From Flagellimonas aurea (lineage in GTDB: Bacteria > Bacteroidota > Bacteroidia > Flavobacteriales > Flavobacteriaceae): 64,000 bases of DNA. The translations under genes were made by a program, and so were the position numbers. Each line of letters begins with the position of its first letter. Position 1 is the first letter of the stretch. Under the pieces are notes generated by a model. The model made no database searches, was not told the origin of the DNA, and saw nothing but the letters and a program-made list of their open reading frames with translations. The DNA lies in the NCBI RefSeq assembly GCF_017313785.1, contig NZ_JAFLNL010000009.1, positions 62,001 through 126,000 of the forward strand. Direction: 5' to 3'. Of this stretch, positions 46,401-53,412 are shown in pieces.

Positions 46401-46730
46401 GGTTTGGCACCCTTACTTTTGGAAAAGAGCCGCCAAGCACAGTTCTTAAAGCCAATGGCCATTTCCATTGCCTATGGAATCGCCTTTGCCACTATTTTAA
46501 CGTTGCTCATGCTACCTTTGCTACTTTCCTTTGGAAACAATGTCAAAGTGCTGGCAAAACGTTTATGGACCGGCGAAGAGGTTACACCTGAGGAAGTAGA
46601 ACGAGCCATTCGCGAACAGCATGAAGAAGAAGAGATGTACTCAAATAGTGTAAGCCTGAACGGAAGTGACAGTAGCAATATGCCGCAAAACGGAGAAGAA
46701 ACCCCAAACGTTGCAGAAGAGACCAGATAA
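43440..46730 (+). CDS. RND-family efflux permease (AcrB-like/HAE type)
   Basis: A 1096-residue inner-membrane proton antiporter with the twelve-helix RND layout and two large periplasmic loops. The TM4 proton-relay pair of drug-type RNDs is present (GILVDDGIVIAEN, Asp397-Asp398). Another hallmark is the N-terminal NITITIAYPGASPQEIEEGIVLKIEDNLKGLEGVERV. The C-terminus carries an acidic, Asn-rich extension (about 1045-1096). Its stop and the next start share a base (TAATG), so the TolC-type gene is coupled. Substrates may be detergents, drugs or lipids; the sequence does not say. Confidence 0.92.
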   Translation: MRNLISYFIKYHMAVNVFILAFFVFGVVGILSLKSSFFPLNEARNITITIAYPGASPQEIEEGIVLKIEDNLKGLEGVERVTSTSRENSGTINVEIEKERNVDFMLLEVKNAVDRVPTFPTGMEPLIVAKQEPVRPTISFAVSGKDIPLATLKQIARQIENDLRAIDGISQIQIDGYPDEEIEIAVDENSLLAYNLSFTDVAQAVSNANILVTGGNIKTVTEEYLIRANNRSYYGDELSNIVIRGDAAGRAVRLRDVAVIRDRFSETPNASYFNGELAVNVTITSTNTEDLMGSAENVRQYIGDFNEKYTNVRLDVIDDRSTTLTQRTELLTENAIVGMILVLVFLSLFLNTRLAFWVAFGLPIAFLGMFVFAPMFNVTINVLSLFGMIIVIGILVDDGIVIAENIYQHYEDGKSPVQAALDGTMEVIPPIISAIITTILAFSIFLFLDSRIGEFFSEVSVIVILTLVVSLVEALIILPAHLAHSKALHPQSDKPKTGIAKVFAELRVINKIGDRIMNYMRDKWYSPALHFMLNYKFLTFALFFMALVLTLGSIGGGIIRTAFFPRIASDQVSIDLTMPNGTNEKVTDSIISLIQEKAHIVNQELTDEYLQGMDKMLFVNMIKNLGPGSSTATLEINLLPGEERPDGIRADMVTTRLRELVGPVIGVESLIYGSGGNFGGNPVSVSLLGNNIEELKAAKMELKQAMEANSNLKDVTDNDPAGIKEIRLQLKENAYSLGLDLRTVMNQVRGGFFGAQAQRFQRGQDEIRVWVRYDRENRSSISDLDEMRILAPSGDRIPLKEIATYTIERGDVAINHLEGRREIQVSSDLTDPETTSGTDAMLWIRNEVLPDILAKYPTISPSYEGQNREANKLIGSLGFVGPIVLFLIFITIAFTFRSISQPLLLIFMVPFSLTAVAWGHWLHGFPINILSMLGIIALIGIMVNDGLVLIGKFNINLRNGMKFDEAIYEAGRSRFRAIFLTSVTTIAGLAPLLLEKSRQAQFLKPMAISIAYGIAFATILTLLMLPLLLSFGNNVKVLAKRLWTGEEVTPEEVERAIREQHEEEEMYSNSVSLNGSDSSNMPQNGEETPNVAEETR

Positions 46731-48055
46731 TGAAAAGCTTTTTTTATAGACTACCCCTGATTTTGATATTTCTTGGCCTTTCCGCAAGTGCGCAAGATGA
46801 GGTGCTTACCAAGCAAGAAGCAATCAACCTTATTTTGGAAAACAATTTGGATATCAAGGTCGCTAGAAATACCAGGTTAATTGATGAGAACAACGCAGAT
46901 ATTCTAAATTCGGGCTACTTGCCTTCGGTTACGGGGAATGCCAGCGGTAGTATCGATAAGCAAAACTCCGAAGGTGTTTTGGCCAACGGGGACACCAGAA
47001 CAGCGGAAGGTGCGGAGACCCGTAGGTACAGCGCTGCTGTGAATGTGAATTATACCTTGTTTGATGGTTTGGGGAGATACTACAACTACAAAAGTTTTCA
47101 GGAAAGGTCCGAGCAATCCGAACTTGAGGTCAGGCAGACCATTGAGAACACCATTTTACAGCTTTTTACCGTGTATTACGAAGCAGCTCGGCTGACTGAG
47201 AATACATCGACATTGGAACAGGCTTTGGAAATTTCAAAAGATAGGCTCAAAAGAGCGCAGTACCAATTTGAGTTTGGACAGAATACCGGTCTGGATGTGT
47301 TGAATGCCGAAGTGGACATTAATACGGATAGCATCAATTTATTGAATTCCAAACAGCAGCTGCGAAATACAATGAGGGACTTGAACCTTATTCTTAACCG
47401 AGATCTATCGGCTAAGTTTGCTGCGGATACTATTGTGACTTTTGTTCCTGGGCTTCAAATGGAAAATATGTACAATGAGGCCCAAATGAACAATGTTAGG
47501 CTTCAAATTGTGGAAAAGGACATAAATATGGGTCTCAACGACATCAGAATAGCCAAAAGTGGTTACTTGCCCACCATTGGACTTACGGGGACCTACGGTT
47601 GGAACGAGTCCAACAACAACAGTCCGTTGGCCTTTGTCTTGCAAAACACCTCTACAGGGGTCACGGGAACGGTGAATCTCACTTGGAACTTGTTTGATGG
47701 AGGAACTACCATCACTGGGATAAAAAATGCCAAAATTGCCTTTCAAAACCAAGAAATTGCGAAAAAACAAATCCAGTTGGAGGTAGAAAGGGATATCCGA
47801 AATGCATGGGACAGTTATACCAATGCACTTTATGTTTTACAGGTTCAGGAGAAAAATCTACAGACCAACCAGAACAATTTCAACCGTACCGATGAAAGGT
47901 ATAAGTTGGGTCAGGTTACTTCCATAGAATTTCGACAGGCCCAGTTGAACTTGTTGAATGCCGAGTTGGCCAAGAGTCAGGCAAAATACAACGCAAAGTT
48001 GGCCGAACTTCAAATGCTTCAAGTTAGTGGTCAACTGCTTAATGTAGAATTTTAA
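46730..48055 (+). CDS. TolC-family outer-membrane efflux channel
   Basis: A 441-residue outer-membrane factor with a signal peptide (about 1-22, SASA-QDEV) and two OEP repeats: LTKQEAINLILENNLDIKVARN opens the first and ENMYNEAQMNNVRLQIVEKD the second. Barrel strands such as GYLPTIGLTGTYGWNESNNN lie between helices. Third gene of the tripartite operon, overlapping the pump by one base. It is distinct from the copper-island channel at 12427. Confidence 0.92.
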   Translation: MKSFFYRLPLILIFLGLSASAQDEVLTKQEAINLILENNLDIKVARNTRLIDENNADILNSGYLPSVTGNASGSIDKQNSEGVLANGDTRTAEGAETRRYSAAVNVNYTLFDGLGRYYNYKSFQERSEQSELEVRQTIENTILQLFTVYYEAARLTENTSTLEQALEISKDRLKRAQYQFEFGQNTGLDVLNAEVDINTDSINLLNSKQQLRNTMRDLNLILNRDLSAKFAADTIVTFVPGLQMENMYNEAQMNNVRLQIVEKDINMGLNDIRIAKSGYLPTIGLTGTYGWNESNNNSPLAFVLQNTSTGVTGTVNLTWNLFDGGTTITGIKNAKIAFQNQEIAKKQIQLEVERDIRNAWDSYTNALYVLQVQEKNLQTNQNNFNRTDERYKLGQVTSIEFRQAQLNLLNAELAKSQAKYNAKLAELQMLQVSGQLLNVEF

Positions 48056-48058
48056 GCC

Positions 48059-48241
48059 ATGTACGAACATTTTTTTCAATGTCCGTACTGTTGGGAAGAA
48101 ATTTCCTTTTTGTTGGATAGCTCTGTGCCGCAACAGACCTATGTAGAGGATTGCGAAGTATGTTGCAATCCCATTGAGGCTACGGCAAGGTTCAGTAATC
48201 AAGAGCTAGTTTCTTTTGAGGCAAAGGAACTTGGCCAATAA
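48059..48241 (+). CDS. CPXCG-motif small zinc-ribbon protein
   Basis: A 60-residue protein with two Cys pairs, FQCPYCWEE and DCEVCCNPIE, the pattern of the CPXCG family (a four-Cys zinc ribbon). Family members are common in Gammaproteobacteria and Bacteroidota and lack a known function. It starts three bases after the TolC-type stop, so it is probably the last gene of the efflux operon. The hairpin starting at the stop codon ends the unit. Confidence 0.85.
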   Translation: MYEHFFQCPYCWEEISFLLDSSVPQQTYVEDCEVCCNPIEATARFSNQELVSFEAKELGQ

Positions 48242-48271
48242 AAAAGCCGAAGTCTAAACTCCGGCTTTTGG
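48241..48271. terminator. Bidirectional terminator between the efflux operon and the glucan locus
   Basis: AAAAAGCCGAAG and CTCCGGCTTTT pair with one mismatch around TCTAAA. It lies between convergent units, with A-run before and T-run after, so it can serve both the efflux operon and the GH16 gene ending at 48363. Confidence 0.75.
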
Positions 48272-48362
48272 TTGGTTGGAATAAGTTAATAGTTTTTACT
48301 TTTCCAAAATCTTGAAATAACAATGCTCAGCAATCTAACTCCTTTGCACTGGAATTGTGGTT

Positions 48363-49508
48363 TTACTGATATATTCTTACATAGTCAATTTCAAAGATAT
48401 CTTCGGTGAAATTCGCAGGTACATCACCACCCAAATTTCCACCTATTGCAATATTCAGGAGCAAATAATGTTCGTGGTTAAATGGTTTGTTGGTACCATT
48501 TTGAAATTCATATACCAAGTTATCGTCCACATAGGTCTTAATACTTTTGCTGTCCCACTCCATGGAGTATACATGAAACTCTGAATCTGCATTTTCTACG
48601 GCTATTTCGCCACCTTCATCGCTATATACCTCGGTATTTAAATCTCCCCAATGAAAATGCGAAATAGTACTGTTTTTATCCCATCCGGTTTGTTCCATAA
48701 TGTCGATTTCCCCGCAAAGAGGCCACCCTACATTACCGTATTGATCTCCAAAATAGTTTCCGGTTTCATTCGAGTTTGCACCTAATGTCCAAATGGCCGG
48801 CCATGTGCCCGCGGTATTGGTAAGTTTGGCACGGACCTCTATGCGTCCGTAGGTAAAGGCGAACTTGGCGTTCAATCTGGCCGAGGTATACTCTTTTGTA
48901 CTTCCGTTATAGGAGTATTGCTCTTTGATGGCCTTTATTTTTAAGGTTCCATTGTTCACATAGGAATTCTCTTCCCTATCGGTATAGTGCTGTAACTCGT
49001 CATTGTGCCAGCTACCGTTGTTCGGGGGAATAACTTGATGATGCCATTTTTGGTCATCCGGTCTACCTTCGTTTTCAAATTCGTCGGAGAATACCAATTT
49101 GGCAAAAGCCTCATCGGACCTGTAAACATCTACGCTGTAACTTTCGTTTACGAACGCCCCGGACTCGGAGTAGGCCCATACGGTAATATTGTGATTATTT
49201 GTTCCATCTTGAAGAAAGGTATGTTCAATGTTTCCAGACTCACTGTCTATTTGGTCTCCCGTTCCAAAACGGAAGGCGTACCTGATGGCATTGGTGGCGG
49301 AAGCCATTATCTGTATCGCTCCGGAGCCATCCCCATTGGGATTGTTGTCATTTGAACCGACCACGGAAATAACCACATTTAGATTGGTGGGTGCGCTGTT
49401 GGAGTCTGAATCCCCAGAACTACATGAAATGGCCAATAAGAGAGATAATATAGATATATTGAAAATGCTCATTTTTACTATTTGGTGAATGTACAATTTG
49501 TTTTTCAT
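48363..49508 (-). CDS. GH16 beta-glucanase lipoprotein (laminarinase-type)
   Basis: A 381-residue predicted lipoprotein (lipobox Cys near residue 29, LLAISCSSGDSDS). A PKD/Ig-like domain (about 40-130) precedes the GH16 catalytic domain (about 140-381). The retaining-mechanism motif is ExDxxE: Glu267 (nucleophile), Asp269 and Glu272 (acid/base) in GEIDIMEQ. The region WHNDELQHYTDREENSYVNNGTLKIKA fits endo-beta-1,3-glucanases. It would cut laminarin or a related beta-glucan at the cell surface. An alternative start at 49472 (MSIFNISI) would also give a lipoprotein signal. It is the last gene of the SusCD locus; a hairpin at 49530-49556 lies in front. Confidence 0.9.
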   Translation of the reverse strand: MKNKLYIHQIVKMSIFNISILSLLLAISCSSGDSDSNSAPTNLNVVISVVGSNDNNPNGDGSGAIQIMASATNAIRYAFRFGTGDQIDSESGNIEHTFLQDGTNNHNITVWAYSESGAFVNESYSVDVYRSDEAFAKLVFSDEFENEGRPDDQKWHHQVIPPNNGSWHNDELQHYTDREENSYVNNGTLKIKAIKEQYSYNGSTKEYTSARLNAKFAFTYGRIEVRAKLTNTAGTWPAIWTLGANSNETGNYFGDQYGNVGWPLCGEIDIMEQTGWDKNSTISHFHWGDLNTEVYSDEGGEIAVENADSEFHVYSMEWDSKSIKTYVDDNLVYEFQNGTNKPFNHEHYLLLNIAIGGNLGGDVPANFTEDIFEIDYVRIYQ

Positions 49509-49529
49509 AGAAAACTTTACTTGGATTTG

Positions 49530-49556
49530 AGCTCCTTTCTGTTAAGGAAAGGAGCT
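49530..49556. other. Intercistronic hairpin before the GH16 gene
   Basis: AGCTCCTTTC at 49530-49539 pairs perfectly with 49547-49556 around a seven-base loop. There is no T-run on the minus strand, so it is not a standard terminator; it could mark an mRNA end-point or stabilise the upstream part of the message. Confidence 0.55.
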
Positions 49557-49615
49557 AATCCGTTTGCTTAATTAACTAACTCAAATCAATTTATGATTTG
49601 TTTTTCATTATATGT

Positions 49616-51751
49616 TTAGTGGAAATAGATGTTGTCCAAGAAAATGGTTCCATTTCCATCAAATTTCAATTGAATTACATCGGTTAAATCAACTACACCT
49701 GAGAACTCGGTCAAAGGAATATCTACACTTACCCATTGTCCTGCAGTTACTTCTATTGCATATGGAGTTTCTACAGGTCCTGTACTTATCAAAGATAGAT
49801 TAAGGGCCGATGAATCTGGCGTCCAATAATCCAGGTGAATCATGGTCATTCCTGATACATCCAATGAAGATGACAATTGTGTTCCCTGATAGTTTAGATT
49901 TTCGTATTTCAAGGTATTGTTTCCATCAATGTTTTCTTGTGTAACTACGGTTGCCTGCCCCCAATTAGGATTGAAATCGGTATCGGTGAGGTCAGTATAG
50001 GTATCACTGAAGATTGAAATCACATCTGCCTGAGGCAAGGTTGGAGCAGGAGCGCCTGCTGCGGGCTCCGTGGGAGGTGGCGAATAGAAATAAATGTTGT
50101 CCAAGAAAATGGTTCCATTTCCATCAAATTTAAGTTGGATCACATCTGTCAAATCAACTGTATCGGAGAACTCTGTCAAAGGAATATCCACACTTACCCA
50201 CTGACCAGTGGTCACGTTAATTGAATAAGGTATTTCAACAGGACCAGTGCTAACCAAAGATAGGTTGAGGTCGGAAGAATCAGGCGTCCAATAATCCAAA
50301 TGAATCATCGTCATTCCAGAAACATCCAATGCATTTTCGAATTGAGTTCCCTGATAGTTCAGGCCGTCATATTTCAAAGTGTTGTTGCCAGCTATGTCTT
50401 CCTGTGTAACTACCGTAGCTTGTCCCCAATTTGGATTGAAATCTGTACCGGAAACATCGGTATATGTGTCACTGAATACGGAAATCACAAAATTATCAGG
50501 GACTGTAGGTGTTGGGGCTCCCGATAAAGGAGTGTCGGATACCCCAGCTTCATTATAAAAGAAAACATTGTCCACGAAAACTGTATTTGCTCCTGAGGGT
50601 GTACTTATAAATAGCAATTGTGCAATATGCTCCTTGGTTGTAAGTCCAGTAAAATCAGATAATGGAATATCCAAGCTCACCCATTCTTGTTGTGTGGGTG
50701 CTTCAAATACAATTTCATGCTCAACATCATCGCCACCATCGTAGGCTCCATCAGCACCAAAATCTACCAATTTTATTCTGAATTCGGTAGCATCACCGGT
50801 CCAGATATCGGTTCTAAAATGTGTCATGCCGGTAGCATCGATTGGATTGGATGTTGCTTCAATTCCAGCAACGTTGAGTTCACTGTACTTTTTAACCGCA
50901 TTACCATCAATTTCGATGTCCTCCAATGTTGCGTTGGACCAATCGGTTCTCCATGTGTCCACGGTAACGTTAGTGTACACATCACTAAACAATGAAATTA
51001 CCTCTGTTGGGTCTATGTTTGGGTCGGTTGCGGGAGCGGTAGGTTCACTGGTTTCAACGGGCTCTTCCACTTCACCACCTTCGCTCATCACAATATCGTC
51101 GAAATAGTGGGTGGTTTCCGCACTTTTCTCGCCATTGAAGTCAAAAAATAGAATCAGTCTATCAAATTTATCGGAATCACTTGGGGAGAAAACGAATGAT
51201 AATTCTTCCCATTCGTTGGCTACTGTTGTAGTAGCCTGCACTTCTTTTGCAATGGAGTTATCGGTTTTGTCCTCAAACTTCAATAGTACAATCTGATCAG
51301 CAGCGGGCGAGTAAACTTTAATTTTCACTGTTTGCATTTCGCTAAAGTCGACTTTGCTTGCCAAATCGAAAAAGAATCCTGCCCATGGCTCAATATCGGC
51401 TGTTTGGGTATACTCAACCACTGTCTCCGATGTATTGATGCCAGACGCATCTGGATTTTCTACATACTCAAGGGTAAAGGAACCGTCCTTTTCTCCAAAG
51501 AAAGTGACCTCAGGTCCCCCACACTCAAAATCGATTCCTTCGGACAACTCAGGAACAATGGTGGAGAACACACAGTCTTCACCGGGTTCGGGCTCTGGTT
51601 CCGGTGTCGGTGGTACATAGGCGGAAGGAGGCGGAATATCGTCCTCCGTTTCGCAAGAAATAATGGTTCCCAATATACCCAAAGCCATTAATAGGGCAAT
51701 TATGGGCAATTTTGAACGGGATATGTTCTTGTTGTTATTATGCTTTTTCAT
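49616..51751 (-). CDS. SusCD-associated surface glycan-binding lipoprotein with repeated domains
   Basis: A 711-residue predicted surface lipoprotein: lipobox Cys at about 33 (TIISCETEDDIPPP), an acidic and Pro-rich spacer, then a carbohydrate-binding-like beta-sandwich (about 70-235) followed by three related domains. Domain A is about residues 251-399, B about 422-556, C about 577-711; each begins VIS(L/V/I)FSD and ends V/IFxDNxxF. B and C are nearly identical. No catalytic pattern is visible. By position (after susD) it corresponds to the SusE/F or SGBP slot and most likely holds beta-glucan chains for the GH16 enzyme. Binding specificity is inferred from context. Confidence 0.8.
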   Translation of the reverse strand: MKKHNNNKNISRSKLPIIALLMALGILGTIISCETEDDIPPPSAYVPPTPEPEPEPGEDCVFSTIVPELSEGIDFECGGPEVTFFGEKDGSFTLEYVENPDASGINTSETVVEYTQTADIEPWAGFFFDLASKVDFSEMQTVKIKVYSPAADQIVLLKFEDKTDNSIAKEVQATTTVANEWEELSFVFSPSDSDKFDRLILFFDFNGEKSAETTHYFDDIVMSEGGEVEEPVETSEPTAPATDPNIDPTEVISLFSDVYTNVTVDTWRTDWSNATLEDIEIDGNAVKKYSELNVAGIEATSNPIDATGMTHFRTDIWTGDATEFRIKLVDFGADGAYDGGDDVEHEIVFEAPTQQEWVSLDIPLSDFTGLTTKEHIAQLLFISTPSGANTVFVDNVFFYNEAGVSDTPLSGAPTPTVPDNFVISVFSDTYTDVSGTDFNPNWGQATVVTQEDIAGNNTLKYDGLNYQGTQFENALDVSGMTMIHLDYWTPDSSDLNLSLVSTGPVEIPYSINVTTGQWVSVDIPLTEFSDTVDLTDVIQLKFDGNGTIFLDNIYFYSPPPTEPAAGAPAPTLPQADVISIFSDTYTDLTDTDFNPNWGQATVVTQENIDGNNTLKYENLNYQGTQLSSSLDVSGMTMIHLDYWTPDSSALNLSLISTGPVETPYAIEVTAGQWVSVDIPLTEFSGVVDLTDVIQLKFDGNGTIFLDNIYFH
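49619..50023 (-). repeat. Repeat domain C of the surface lipoprotein
   Basis: A 135-codon unit encoding VISIFSDTYTDLTDTDFNPN through IFLDNIYFH. It is near-identical to unit B (50084-50488) with most differences conservative, and is followed only by the stop. A 20-codon Pro/Ala linker separates the two. Confidence 0.85.
50084..50488 (-). repeat. Repeat domain B of the surface lipoprotein
   Basis: A 135-codon unit beginning VISVFSDTYTDVSGTDFNPN. It shares long identical stretches with unit C, including LDVSGMTMIHLDYWTPDSS and QLKFDGNGTIFLDNIYF. A more divergent relative (unit A, 149 codons, 50555-51001) precedes it, so the B/C duplication is the recent one. Confidence 0.85.
50555..51001 (-). 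repeat. Repeat domain A of the surface lipoprotein (divergent copy)
   Basis: A 149-codon unit beginning VISLFSDVYTNVTVDTWRTD. It keeps the framework of units B and C (WxxxW..AT, VSLDIPLSDF, VFVDNVFFY) with an insertion near its middle (FGADGAYDGGDDVEHE). It is the likely older member of the array. Confidence 0.75.
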
Positions 51752-51788
51752 CTTTCAATGTTATAAGTTAATTATAGTTTGTGCCGGT

Positions 51789-53402
51789 TTAGTTATACCC
51801 ATCGTTCTGTGGGTAGTTGGGTCCTAAAAGGTCCATCTGTTGTTGTGGAATGGGCCAATTCTGCATGTACTCCCTAAGAATGTCTTTTGGGTTACCTTCA
51901 GGATACGATTCGTTCATGTTGTCGTTGTTCATATGATCTAAAAGGTAATCGTACAACAACCCGGTACGTTTCAGGGTAAACCAACGTTGACCTTCAAAAG
52001 CAAGTTCGCGGGCCCTTTCTTCCAATATGGTCTCTAAATCAATGCTGTTCACTGGAGCGGTATTCGCTCTGGTTCGTACCGCATTAAGGTATTCCAAGGC
52101 CTTGGCGGAATTGTTGAGCATCATGTGTGCTTCGGCACCGATTAAATAGGTCTCGGCCAAGCGATAGATCATAATGTTCTTAAAGTGATTCCTGTCGGTA
52201 GGTTCTACGGTCTCATCAAGGAACTTGATAATCCCGGGGTTTTGCCTTCTGTAGTAAAGCATAAACTCGTTTTGATCATCTTCGCTGTTTTCGTATAGGT
52301 CCAATGGGTCGCCAATTTCACTTCCAGCTGGCACTGCGGTCTCATCGTTGTAGAGATATTCGAAAATATAGTAAGTGCCATTTTTTCTGGTATCGTTAGG
52401 GTCTTCGTTGAGTAGGTCGATGGTGTACTGGTTCAAGGAAATAAATCCAGCTCCAGCGCCACCATTTTCTACGGACTGAATCAAACCAGGGGCATCAGCA
52501 TAGCTGGAAACCATATTCCAGTTCATGATATGGGGGTCACCACCACCGATAGTTTGTCTTTCAAAATTGATGGCAAAAAGGGTCTCGGAGTGATCAAGTT
52601 CTCCGGCAAAAACTTCAGCCGTGGTCTCTGTCAAACTATGACTGCCACTTGTAATGATGGCATCAGTCTGAGTGGCGGCTTCGGTCCAGTCGTTTTCCCA
52701 CATGGCCACTTTGGCTCTCAGGTGTCTTGCGGCACCTTGTGCCCAACGTCCAAATTGAGGGGTGGCGTAATCCAAGTTTGCGATGGCAAAATCCAAATCG
52801 GAACGCAAAAGTGCAAAGATCTCTTCTTCGGAGGATTTGTCCTGTGGTACATCAAATGCATTCTCGGGCGTAGTGGGCTCGGTAGTGATAAAGATGTTGT
52901 TGAACAGGCGGTAAAGCGTAAAGTAGGCATGGGCACGCATACATTTGGCTTCTGCAAGGATTTGATTTCGTCTACCTTCTTCAATATCCTCCAAATTCTC
53001 TGCCCCTTGGATTACCGCATTGGCCCGGTCAACTATTTTATAGTAGTTCACCCAATAGGCATTAATGCCCGATGTGGTACCGTAATCGCCCAAACTGGCT
53101 CCCCACAGCAAACGGCTATATAGGGAAACCTCTCCGGTGATACCCACGCCCAAATCGCTTTTTGCCTGTGGAATTAGAGGATAGGTCCCATTCAAGCTTA
53201 AATCTTGGTAAAGGTTCCTGTTGAGTGTGTACAAACCTACGACGGCATTTTCCAAGCCCTCTGGTGTGGAGTAGAGGAAGTCGACCGAGGTATCGGACAA
53301 CAGTTCATCTTCCAATTCTTTTTCGCACGATGCGAATGTGGCAATGACAAGCAGTATTGCCAATGCCCTTTTTGATGTTATGTATTGAAATATATTTTTC
53401 AT
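51789..53402 (-). CDS. SusD/RagB-family glycan-binding lipoprotein
   Basis: A 537-residue lipoprotein (lipobox Cys at about residue 26, TFASCEKELEDELL) of the SusD family, the lid that captures oligosaccharides over the SusC transporter. Helical TPR-like features (CMRAHAYFTLYRLFNN, AETYLIGAEAHMMLNNSAKALEYLNAVRTRA) and the C-terminal ELAFEGQRWFTLKRTG are characteristic. It follows susC by ten bases and precedes the repeat lipoprotein by 37. With a GH16 enzyme beside it, laminarin-type beta-glucan is the probable ligand. Confidence 0.93.
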   Translation of the reverse strand: MKNIFQYITSKRALAILLVIATFASCEKELEDELLSDTSVDFLYSTPEGLENAVVGLYTLNRNLYQDLSLNGTYPLIPQAKSDLGVGITGEVSLYSRLLWGASLGDYGTTSGINAYWVNYYKIVDRANAVIQGAENLEDIEEGRRNQILAEAKCMRAHAYFTLYRLFNNIFITTEPTTPENAFDVPQDKSSEEEIFALLRSDLDFAIANLDYATPQFGRWAQGAARHLRAKVAMWENDWTEAATQTDAIITSGSHSLTETTAEVFAGELDHSETLFAINFERQTIGGGDPHIMNWNMVSSYADAPGLIQSVENGGAGAGFISLNQYTIDLLNEDPNDTRKNGTYYIFEYLYNDETAVPAGSEIGDPLDLYENSEDDQNEFMLYYRRQNPGIIKFLDETVEPTDRNHFKNIMIYRLAETYLIGAEAHMMLNNSAKALEYLNAVRTRANTAPVNSIDLETILEERARELAFEGQRWFTLKRTGLLYDYLLDHMNNDNMNESYPEGNPKDILREYMQNWPIPQQQMDLLGPNYPQNDGYN

Positions 53403-53412
53403 GACAATTTTT

